This document shows positions 1 through 4,638 of a stretch of 7,889 nucleotides of DNA, piece by piece (positions within the stretch are counted from its first letter, which is position 1; each line of letters begins with the position of its first letter). The position numbers were made by a program, and so were the translations under genes. The stretch spans positions 1 to 7,889 of the forward strand of contig PLAX01000213.1 in the NCBI GenBank assembly GCA_003135255.1, written 5' to 3'. Origin of the DNA: Candidatus Dormiibacterota bacterium. GTDB lineage: Bacteria; Chloroflexota; Dormibacteria; Aeolococcales; Aeolococcaceae. Under the pieces are notes generated by a model. The model was given only the letters and a program-made list of their open reading frames with translations. It searched no databases and had not been told where the DNA came from.

Positions 1-1426
1 CCCGCTGGTGCTGGAACCGGCGGATCCGCTGCTCGGGCGTCCCGAACGGCTGGTCAAGGGCGCCGGAGGGCTGGTGACGGCGCTCTCGTCGCTCGCCGCC
101 GAGACCGACGCCCTCTGGGTCGCGGCAGCACGCGACGAGCAGGATCGCAGCCTCGCCGCTCGCGGCGATCCCGCCCAGCTGCGGACGGCGGATGGGACCG
201 ACTACCGGGTGGCGTTTATCCAGCCCAGCGCCGAGGCCTACGACCTCTACTACAACGTGATCAGCAACCCGCTGCTCTGGTTCATCCAGCATTACCTCTG
301 GGACCTCGCGCGGGAGCCCGTGGTGGACGCATCCACCCGCCACGCCTGGCGGGACGGCTACGTGGCGGTCAACCGGATGTTCGCCGACCGCGTCATCCAG
401 GAGGCGGAGGCGAGCGACCGCCCTCCTCTCGTCCTGATCCAGGACTATCAGCTCTACCTGGTGGCGAGGATGGTGCGCGAGCGCGTGCCCGAGGTGAGGC
501 TCCAGCACTTCGTCCACATCCCCTGGCCAACCCCCCAGTACTGGAAGATCCTGCCCAAGCCGATCCGCGACGAGATCGTCCACGGTCTGCTGGGCAACGA
601 CATCGTCGGCTTCCAGACGAGCCGTGACGTCCGCAACTTCCTGCTCACCTGCGAGGAGAACCTCGGCCTCGGCGTCGACTTCCGCGAGCGCACCGTCTAC
701 TACCAGGGCCGGGCGGTATGGGTGCGCCACTACCCGATCAGCATCGACATCCCGAGCTTCGCCGAGCAGGTCGTGGACCCCCGCGTGCTGGACGAGGAGC
801 ATCGGATCGAGTCCTGGCGGCCCGAGAAGCTGATCCTGCGGGTGGACCGCACCGACCTCAGCAAGAACATCGTGCGCGGCTTCCTCGCCTACGAGCGGAT
901 GCTGGAGATCCACACCGACCTGCATCGCCGCGTCCAGTTCTGGGCGTTCCTGCAGCCCAGCCGTCAGGACATCGGGGACTACCGCTCCTATCTGGGCAGC
1001 GTCCTCTCGGTCGCCGCGAGGATCAACCGGCGCTTCTCCGCCGGAGGCTGGACGCCGATCCGCGTCGAGGTCGAGGAGAACATGCACAAGGCGATCGCCG
1101 CCTACAAGTGCTTCGACGTCCTCCTGGTCAACCCGATCTACGATGGGATGAACCTGGTCGCCAAGGAGGGCGCGCTCTGCAACACCCGCAACGGGGTGCT
1201 GGTCCTCAGCGAGAACGCGGGAGCCCACGAAGAGCTCGGCGACTTCGCCCTCACCGTCAACCCCTTCGACGTCGATGAGACGGCGGAGGCCCTGCTCCTC
1301 GGGTTGGTGATGGACGAGCCTCAGAAGGCGGCGCGAGCCGAGAAGTTGCGCGAGGTGATCAGGAGCAACGACGTCACCCGCTGGATCGGCAACCAGCTAC
1401 AGGACCTGCGCGAACTGATCGACTAG
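1..1426 (+). CDS. otsA: GT20 glycosyltransferase, trehalose-6-phosphate synthase type (5' partial)
   Basis: Retaining GT-B glycosyltransferase of family GT20. The usual member joins a nucleotide-activated glucose to glucose-6-phosphate to make trehalose-6-phosphate in the cytoplasm. The reading frame is open back to the window edge (codons from base 2), and the N-terminal strand of the family (SNRGPV-type) is missing, so the true start lies upstream; the GTG at 8 is only the first visible start codon. Counting from that GTG, I see the glycine loop GAGGLVTAL near residue 20, YYNVISNPLLW, QDYQLYLV, HIPWPTP, the phosphate-binding pair R281/K286 in VDRTDLSKN, and D379/E387 in DGMNLVAKE. QDYQL also occurs in actinobacterial OtsA. 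The segment RTDLSKN departs from the common RLDYTKG, which points to a side subgroup, so acceptor and donor specificity are uncertain. Related GT20 members make other sugar phosphates or act as pseudo-glycosyltransferases (VldE). The C-terminus is complete at TAG 1424-1426; no OtsB phosphatase domain is fused. Confidence 0.88.
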   Translation, partial: PLVLEPADPLLGRPERLVKGAGGLVTALSSLAAETDALWVAAARDEQDRSLAARGDPAQLRTADGTDYRVAFIQPSAEAYDLYYNVISNPLLWFIQHYLWDLAREPVVDASTRHAWRDGYVAVNRMFADRVIQEAEASDRPPLVLIQDYQLYLVARMVRERVPEVRLQHFVHIPWPTPQYWKILPKPIRDEIVHGLLGNDIVGFQTSRDVRNFLLTCEENLGLGVDFRERTVYYQGRAVWVRHYPISIDIPSFAEQVVDPRVLDEEHRIESWRPEKLILRVDRTDLSKNIVRGFLAYERMLEIHTDLHRRVQFWAFLQPSRQDIGDYRSYLGSVLSVAARINRRFSAGGWTPIRVEVEENMHKAIAAYKCFDVLLVNPIYDGMNLVAKEGALCNTRNGVLVLSENAGAHEELGDFALTVNPFDVDETAEALLLGLVMDEPQKAARAEKLREVIRSNDVTRWIGNQLQDLRELID

Positions 1427-1442
1427 CCCCCGGTGAGCGGCG

Positions 1443-1631
1443 CTAGTGGCCCAGGCCGGCGAAGCCGGCTATGAAAAGCCACGCGACCACCGTCGCCACC
1501 GTCACCCAGAGGGCGATGAGCCCGGAGCGTCGAGAGGCGAAGTCGTGGGCTCGCCGCTGGCGGAGCCAGCGCTCCCGGACGGCGAGGTCGTCCAAACCGC
1601 TCGGGGCGGAGGGGCGGGGCGTATCAGCCAT
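1443..1631 (-). CDS. small single-pass membrane protein, hypothetical
   Basis: Predicted 62-aa protein of unknown function. Residues 1-36 are hydrophilic and rich in Arg (RERWLRQRRAHD, then ASRR), and residues about 38-60 form one hydrophobic helix (LIALWVTVATVVAWLFIAG). This suggests an inner-membrane anchor with a basic cytoplasmic N-terminus. I prefer the ATG at 1631 because GAAGAG (complement of 1637-1642) sits 5 nt upstream of it; a GTG at 1634 is in frame but only 2 nt from that site. The gene ends 16 nt from the convergent GT20 gene. It loosely resembles small '2TM domain' proteins but shows only one clear helix, so I assign no family. Hydrophilic-then-hydrophobic composition with a plausible RBS argues that it is real. 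Confidence 0.6.
   Translation of the reverse strand: MADTPRPSAPSGLDDLAVRERWLRQRRAHDFASRRSGLIALWVTVATVVAWLFIAGFAGLGH
1454..1470. terminator. GC-rich hairpin at the convergent gene ends (possible terminator)
   Basis: GCCGGC-GAA-GCCGGC (1455-1469) forms a 6-bp stem with a 3-nt loop just downstream of the GT20 stop and inside the last codons of the convergent small membrane gene. No T-run follows on either strand, so a classical intrinsic terminator is not shown. It may only reduce read-through between the two convergent genes. Confidence 0.25.
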
Positions 1632-1709
1632 CACATCTCTTCAACGTGCCTGCGGCTGGGACGGTTACGCGCGGCCTCCCGGCTGGGTTGGGTGTCCGCC
1701 AGAGGCGGG

Positions 1710-1726
1710 GCTCCACCGGGTGGAGC
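1710..1726. repeat. 17-bp perfect inverted repeat, operator- or hairpin-like
   Basis: GCTCCACC-G-GGTGGAGC is perfectly symmetric with 8-nt arms around one central base. As DNA it could be a dimer operator; as RNA it could form a 7-bp stem with a CGG loop. It lies about 80 nt upstream of the minus-strand gene start and 240 nt upstream of the MerR gene, where a regulator of either gene could act. No T-run follows it. Confidence 0.4.
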
Positions 1727-1929
1727 GGGGGCCGCAGCGGGCTACGAACGGAGACGAGGGACGACACGGGCAGTAATGGTGGCACGCCGGAGGGTGCGTC
1801 CACCGGCCCTTCGCGGCCCGGCGTGGCCGGCCGGCGGCGGCGCGAGCCCTCGGGGAGCCCGAACCCCCTGCCACCGCCGGGCGACGGCTACCATTCGGGC
1901 AGCGGGGAGCGCCGGAGCCTCGGTCACGA

Positions 1930-1950
1930 CCGCCAGGCGTCTCCTGGCGG
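1930..1950 (+). promoter_or_regulatory. 5'-UTR hairpin abutting the MerR-1 ribosome binding site
   Basis: CCGCCAGG (1930-1937) pairs perfectly with CCTGGCGG (1943-1950) across the pentaloop CGTCT, giving an 8-bp stem. The last two bases of its 3' arm are the first two of the GGAGAGG Shine-Dalgarno (1949-1955) for the GTG at 1966. In mRNA the hairpin could partly hide the RBS and respond to temperature, a ligand or a protein. A regulatory role is inference; the complementarity is directly visible. Confidence 0.4.
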
Positions 1951-1965
1951 AGAGGTGCCCAAAGC

Positions 1966-2313
1966 GTGGCCGCTGCGTCCCAGGCCGCAAGCCCCGAGCT
2001 CACCCGGCTCGGCCTCGACAAGCCCATCTACACGATCAGCGTGGCCGCCGAGATCCTGGCGGTCCACCCTCGGACCCTGATGATGTACGAGCACCTGGCC
2101 CTGGTCGTCCCCCACCGGACCCCGACCAACCGGCGCCGCTACTCCCAGCGGGACCTGATCACCCTCCAGGCGATCCAGCGGCTCACCAAGACCCACGGTC
2201 TCAACCTGCAGGCGGTCCGGCATGTGATCCGGCTCCTCCAGACCCTCGACCGGCATCGAATCCCGCGGCCCGACTTCGTGACGGACGTGGACATCGCCCA
2301 CGTCCGGATCTGA
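1966..2313 (+). CDS. short MerR-family regulator, HspR-like (paralogue 1)
   Basis: A 115-aa DNA-binding protein. A variable 15-residue tail precedes GLDKPIYTISVAAEIL, the first helices of a winged helix-turn-helix. HPRTLMMYE follows as the recognition-helix region, then the wing TNRRRYSQRD, then a helix covering LQAIQRLTKTHGLNL that leads into the dimerisation helix. This order resembles HspR-type MerR proteins, which repress chaperone operons, but TLMMYE replaces the usual TLRxYE. The chain ends soon after the dimerisation helix (IPRPD, then DVD), so no effector domain or metal-binding cysteines are present. The GTG start is supported by GGAGAGG 10 nt upstream. It stands alone, with 148 nt before the response regulator gene. 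It matches the second MerR protein of this window at 64 of 100 ungapped positions. Targets are unknown; I see no CTTGAGT-type HAIR box in the window. Confidence 0.85.
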   Translation: MAAASQAASPELTRLGLDKPIYTISVAAEILAVHPRTLMMYEHLALVVPHRTPTNRRRYSQRDLITLQAIQRLTKTHGLNLQAVRHVIRLLQTLDRHRIPRPDFVTDVDIAHVRI

Positions 2314-2370
2314 CCTGCGCCGATCGGCGGCACGGGATCGGATTGCGCGTTTGCAGATCGCATAACGGCC

Positions 2371-2411
2371 GCCCGGAATGTGCCCGGTGGCACGGCTATA
2401 CTGCCCGGGCA
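2371..2411 (+). promoter_or_regulatory. promoter/operator region of the response-regulator gene
   Basis: TATACT (2397-2402) is a strong -10 candidate; the -35 position shows only a weak match (CGGAAT, 2374-2379). Around it lie three GCCCGG direct repeats at 2371, 2382 and 2403, spaced 11 and 21 bp, which is about one and two helical turns. The dyad GTGCC-N4-GGCAC (2380-2393) sits just upstream of the -10, and the palindrome TGCCCGGGCA (2402-2411) just downstream. MerR-family regulators typically bind dyads in the promoter spacer, so one of the adjacent MerR proteins is a candidate ligand (inference). Confidence 0.4.
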
Positions 2412-2461
2412 GGCATTCGGCGCCACGGAGTCCGCGCCAGCGGAGGAGGACAGCGGAGGCG

Positions 2462-2848
2462 ATGGCAGACGAGGACGCGGTCATCGACGTCCTCCTGATC
2501 GAGGACGATCGGGACACCCTGGAGATGTACCGGACCAAGCTCGAGCTGGATGGCTACCGGGTTCATGTGGCGGTGGACGGGGTCGAAGGCGTGGATCGGG
2601 CCAAGGAGCTCCTGCCGGACATCGTCTTTCTCGATGTCCGCCTCCCCCGCAAGGACGGCTTCGAGGTGCTCCAGGAGCTCCGCCGGCACGGTCCGACGGC
2701 CGAGACCCCGGTGATCATCCTCAGCAATTTCGGTGAGAAGGACCTCGTCGATCGGGGGCTCACGTTGGGGGCGTTGGAGTTCCTGATCAAGGCGCAGACG
2801 TCGCCCGGGGCTCTCTCGGAGGGGATCAACGAGTGGCTCAAGGAGTAG
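2462..2848 (+). CDS. single-domain response regulator (CheY-like receiver)
   Basis: A 128-aa phosphoacceptor domain without an output domain. Visible signature residues are the acidic cluster E14/D15/D16 for Mg2+ binding, phosphoacceptor D58 in FLDVRLP, switch residues S88 (IILS) and F107, and K110 in FLIK. Length and motifs are complete for a lone REC domain. It should be phosphorylated by a histidine kinase, but none is in the window. ATG 2462 follows a purine-rich stretch: GGAGGAGG at 2442-2449, 12 nt away, and a second GGAGG only 2 nt away. An in-frame GTG at 2378 would add a 28-residue tail that lies inside the promoter, so I rejected it. The next gene, a MerR regulator, starts inside its 3' end, so the two proteins are probably made together. 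The receiver may signal by protein contact with that partner, which is inference. Confidence 0.9.
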   Translation: MADEDAVIDVLLIEDDRDTLEMYRTKLELDGYRVHVAVDGVEGVDRAKELLPDIVFLDVRLPRKDGFEVLQELRRHGPTAETPVIILSNFGEKDLVDRGLTLGALEFLIKAQTSPGALSEGINEWLKE

Positions 2849-3192
2849 GCGGAGGCAGTCCGACGGGCGGTCCGCTGCCCGGATCCCCCGGCCTCGACAA
2901 GCCCATCTACACGATCAGCGTCGCGGCTGAGATCCTGGAAACCCACCCGCGGACGCTGATGATGTACGAGAACATCGGCTTGGTCGTGCCGCAGCGGACC
3001 TCGACCAACCGACGGCGCTTCTCGCAGCGCGACATCTACAAGCTCCAGACCATCCAGAGCCTGACCCGGCAGCACGGGGTCAACCTGACCGGCGTCCGCT
3101 ACGTGCTGGCGCTGCTCAAGGCTCTCAACGATCACGGGATCCCCCCGCCCGATGGCCTCAAGGACATCGACGTCTCGGCACTGAAGATATGA
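2833..3192 (+). CDS. short MerR-family regulator, HspR-like (paralogue 2)
   Basis: A 119-aa winged-helix DNA-binding protein. After a Gly/Pro-rich 19-residue tail, GLDKPIYTISVAAEIL, HPRTLMMYE, TNRRRFSQRD and HGVNLTGVRYVLALL give the same architecture as the upstream MerR protein, and it also ends with IPPPD and DID. There is no effector domain. The GTG at 2833 overlaps the response regulator by 16 nt and is supported by GGAGGGG (2818-2824) lying 8 nt upstream inside that gene, so translational coupling is very likely. The 33 nt at 2889-2921 are identical to 2010-2042. HspR-like proteins control heat-shock or envelope-stress genes, but the target here is unknown. It may regulate the promoter just upstream of the response regulator or the small membrane genes just downstream. 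Confidence 0.87.
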   Translation: MAQGVGGGSPTGGPLPGSPGLDKPIYTISVAAEILETHPRTLMMYENIGLVVPQRTSTNRRRFSQRDIYKLQTIQSLTRQHGVNLTGVRYVLALLKALNDHGIPPPDGLKDIDVSALKI

Positions 3193-3242
3193 GCGGCGCG
3201 GACCGCGACACCCGCCGGCCCCGGTCTGAGAAGCTCTGCTGA
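3189..3242 (+). CDS. possible 17-codon coupling mini-ORF
   Basis: ATG 3189 overlaps the MerR stop as ATGA. The frame reads 17 codons (MSGADRDTRRPRSEKLC) and ends at TGA 3240-3242, whose last base starts the ATG of the next gene (TGATG). It has no good Shine-Dalgarno. It may be a chance frame, or it may carry ribosomes across the 49-nt gap between the MerR gene and the membrane gene. I do not claim that the peptide itself has a function. Confidence 0.2.
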   Translation: MSGADRDTRRPRSEKLC

Positions 3243-3667
3243 TGGCCCCCCAGGAACCCGCGCCCGTGGCCGCCCCGTCGGTGATCGACGCACTGCGGGA
3301 GATCCTGGCCGATGGCGTGCGCTTGGTCCGCGCCGAGATCGGGGTGGTGCGGGCCGGAGGCATCGCAACCGCCAAGCGCGCCGCGTTCGCCGCGGCCCTG
3401 CTGGCCGCCGCCGCCATCGCCGCCCTCCTGGTCGTCATCTTTCTCCTCGGCGCCGGCGCCGAAGGGCTGGGCGGGCTGTTTCACCACGCCTGGCTGGGAT
3501 GGCTGATCATGGCGGCCCTGATCCTGGTGGTCGCAGCGCTCCTGGGAGGGCTCGGCTACCTCATGCTGAAGAAGACGATCGCCGAAGGGCGCAGGGTCGG
3601 CGCCACCGTCAAGGAGGACCTGGAGTGGGTGACGAGGTTGCCGAGGCACAGAGAGAACGGGAGCTGA
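3242..3667 (+). CDS. two-helix membrane protein, holin superfamily III / PF07332-like
   Basis: A 141-aa protein with an amphipathic N-terminus containing LREILADGVRLVRAEI (residues 18-33). Two transmembrane helices follow at about 48-70 (Ala/Leu-rich) and 84-109 (WLGWLIMAALILVVAALLGG), then a basic tail beginning KKTIAEGRR. This layout matches the actinobacterial 'phage holin family' (PF07332, Holin-X), which is widespread in chromosomes without prophage. Its members are small envelope proteins of unknown role, so lysis should not be assumed. There are no phage genes nearby. The ATG at 3242 has only a weak GAGAAG about 9 nt upstream. It overlaps the next gene by 43 nt, and such holin-like proteins are commonly followed by a second small membrane protein, as here. 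Assignment is by topology and composition only. Confidence 0.7.
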   Translation: MAPQEPAPVAAPSVIDALREILADGVRLVRAEIGVVRAGGIATAKRAAFAAALLAAAAIAALLVVIFLLGAGAEGLGGLFHHAWLGWLIMAALILVVAALLGGLGYLMLKKTIAEGRRVGATVKEDLEWVTRLPRHRENGS

Positions 3668-4074
3668 GCAAGCAGGCGCTTGCCGCTCACGTCGCGGCTC
3701 TGGACACCCGGGTCCGGGACGAGCTCGACTGGCGATCGAGACTCCGCCGGGATGGTTTCCGGTATGCCGTCATCGGGACGGTCGCCGTGGTCCTCACAGT
3801 TTCGGTCGTGGTGCTCCGGTCGCGGGGCCGGAAGAAGGAGAGCTCTGCGGCCACGGTGACATCGCTCGACGACATCGCCGCCCAGCTGGACGAGATCCGG
3901 CAGGAGCTGGCCCGGCGCCGCAAGGAGGGCGGGCCCCTCTGGCAGAAGCTGGCAGTGCGTGCCGCCACCACCGCGGCTGCCGCCGGCGGGGCGGCGGTGG
4001 CCAGCCGGGCGATGGAGCGGGTGGCCGGGTCCGACGAGCCCGCGACCGGCACCGATCCCGACCACCGCTCCTGA
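3625..4074 (+). CDS. small membrane protein with amphipathic/coiled segment (DUF3618-like layout)
   Basis: A 149-aa protein of unknown function. Residues 8-42 are charged and helical (AALDTRVRDELDWRSRLRRDG). A transmembrane helix spans about 47-65, a second charged helix about 81-100 (LDDIAAQLDEIRQELARRR), and an Ala/Gly-rich amphipathic stretch about 109-127, before a polar tail. GTG 3625 is chosen because AAGGAGG (3611-3617) lies 7 nt upstream; the frame stays open further upstream, but that part is only a shadow of the preceding gene. The 43-nt overlap puts its RBS inside the holin-like gene and suggests coupled translation. In Actinomycetota, PF07332 proteins often neighbour DUF3618 proteins of this general layout, but I cannot confirm the family from motifs. 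Confidence 0.75.
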   Translation: MGDEVAEAQRERELSKQALAAHVAALDTRVRDELDWRSRLRRDGFRYAVIGTVAVVLTVSVVVLRSRGRKKESSAATVTSLDDIAAQLDEIRQELARRRKEGGPLWQKLAVRAATTAAAAGGAAVASRAMERVAGSDEPATGTDPDHRS

Positions 4075-4083
4075 GGCACCCTG

Positions 4084-4245
4084 TTAGTCGGCGGCGATGG
4101 CTCCCCGGCAGCGGGGGAAGTCGGGGCACATCCACACCGTGGAGCCCCGGCGCTCCATCGGCCGCTCGCAGATGGGGCACACAGGCCGGAGTGGAACCTC
4201 AGGGCGCGGCTTCGGCCGCTTGGCGGGCCGGCGCAGGAGACGCAT
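4084..4245 (-). CDS. 53-aa topoisomerase-type C4 zinc-ribbon protein
   Basis: A small stand-alone zinc ribbon. After a basic N-terminus (RRPAKRPKPRP) come C23-X2-C26 and C40-X5-C46 in CPDFPRCRG. This matches the C-terminal zinc finger of topoisomerase I (zf-C4_Topoisom, PF01396), whose second knuckle reads CSNYPxC. Four cysteines at these spacings should bind one zinc. In topoisomerases the domain binds single-stranded DNA, and stand-alone copies are largely uncharacterised. ATG 4245 is preceded by GAGGA with 6-nt spacing, and its first base is the last base of the upstream gene's TGA, so the two are translationally coupled. Its stop lies 9 nt from the convergent membrane gene. The conserved cysteine pattern in a frame this short makes chance unlikely. 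Confidence 0.8.
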   Translation of the reverse strand: MRLLRRPAKRPKPRPEVPLRPVCPICERPMERRGSTVWMCPDFPRCRGAIAAD

Positions 4246-4484
4246 CACCCGTCCTCATGCACCGCCGGACAGGCACCGTCCGGAGGCCAACGGAGATCCC
4301 GCCGGCCCTGGGCCCGCACCCGGACGGTGGCCAGCCGGGCCGGAGCCGACCGGAGGCGGGCGAGCGCGAGGAGCACGGGCCCGATGAGGAGCACGGTGAG
4401 GAGGAGCTGGTCCGTCTGGAGGGCAAGCTGGGTGATGGCCAGCGCGGCCGCGACCAGGAGGATGACGATCGGGACCAGCGGCAT
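4245..4484 (-). CDS. small two-helix membrane protein, hypothetical
   Basis: A 79-aa protein with two hydrophobic helices at about residues 3-22 (VPIVILLVAAALAITQLAL) and 28-44 (LLTVLLIGPVLLALARL), separated by a short QTDQ turn. A basic cytoplasmic-type tail (RSAPARLATVRVRAQGRRD) follows. The clean hydrophobic-hairpin pattern and its coupling by TGATG to the zinc-ribbon gene argue that it is a real gene. No clear Shine-Dalgarno precedes the ATG at 4484, so it may be read from a leaderless or weakly led mRNA. I recognise no family and do not assign a function. It is transcribed divergently from the flippase-like operon. Confidence 0.65.
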   Translation of the reverse strand: MPLVPIVILLVAAALAITQLALQTDQLLLTVLLIGPVLLALARLRSAPARLATVRVRAQGRRDLRWPPDGACPAVHEDG

Positions 4485-4501
4485 GGCGGCGAGGCTAGGC
4501 C

Positions 4502-4516
4502 GCCGAACCTTTCGGC
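4502..4516. repeat. hairpin in the divergent spacer
   Basis: GCCGAA-CCT-TTCGGC gives a 6-bp stem with a 3-nt loop, about 18 nt upstream of the minus-strand membrane gene start. On that strand it would sit in the 5' leader, where it could be a regulatory hairpin, or simply symmetric GC-rich sequence. Confidence 0.3.
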
Positions 4517-4531
4517 TGGGTGACCGGATCG

Positions 4532-4550
4532 GGCTGAGGACTGCTCAGCC
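4532..4550. repeat. 7-bp stem hairpin in the divergent spacer
   Basis: GGCTGAG (4532-4538) and CTCAGCC (4544-4550) are perfectly complementary around the loop GACTG. There is no T-run on either side, so terminator function is not supported. It could serve as a leader structure or a protein site for the minus-strand pair. Confidence 0.3.
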
Positions 4551-4553
4551 GGG

Positions 4554-4571
4554 ACTATCGCCGGCGATGGT
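4554..4571. promoter_or_regulatory. near-perfect 18-bp palindrome, candidate operator
   Basis: ACTATCGCCGGCGATGGT contains the perfect 12-bp palindrome ATCGCCGGCGAT (4557-4568). The symmetry extends to 18 bp with one mismatched pair. It lies between divergent transcription units, 70 nt before the minus-strand gene and 68 nt before the flippase-like gene. That is a typical place for a dimeric regulator to control one or both promoters. GTAACG (4570-4575) and CGTTAC (4614-4619) form a further inverted pair around the likely plus-strand promoter area. The regulator is unknown. Confidence 0.4.
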
Positions 4572-4638
4572 AACGCTCTTGTAAGGTTCAGATGATCAGC
4601 ATCCTGCCGATCACGTTACGGACGAATGGGGAGATTCC

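Larger units (their letters stand above)
1635..1965. other. gene-free divergent intergenic region (331 nt)
   Basis: This region separates the minus-strand membrane gene from the plus-strand MerR gene. Open frames exist on both strands, but their translations are Pro/Arg/Gly-rich low-complexity sequence typical of chance frames in GC-rich DNA. None has a recognisable motif or a good ribosome binding site. What I do see is a 17-bp inverted repeat (1710-1726) and a hairpin abutting the next RBS (1930-1950). I found no convincing sigma-70 hexamer pair, although divergent promoters for both flanking genes must lie here. Confidence 0.5.

Noticed and set aside
1446..2498. 350-codon plus-strand frame spanning the spacer and MerR-1
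   Set aside because: Pro/Arg/Gly-rich with no motif; it runs out of frame through the well-supported MerR gene and opposite the small membrane gene.
3242..4074. Prophage remnant or lysis cassette suggested by holin-like similarity
   Set aside because: There is no endolysin, integrase, structural gene or att-like repeat, and PF07332-type proteins are common chromosomal envelope proteins.
4570..4600. Possible Pho-box-like direct repeat (GTTCA near 4586)
   Set aside because: Only one GTTCA copy is present, with no second repeat at 11-bp spacing. The link between SQDG and phosphate starvation is tempting, but the sequence does not show it.
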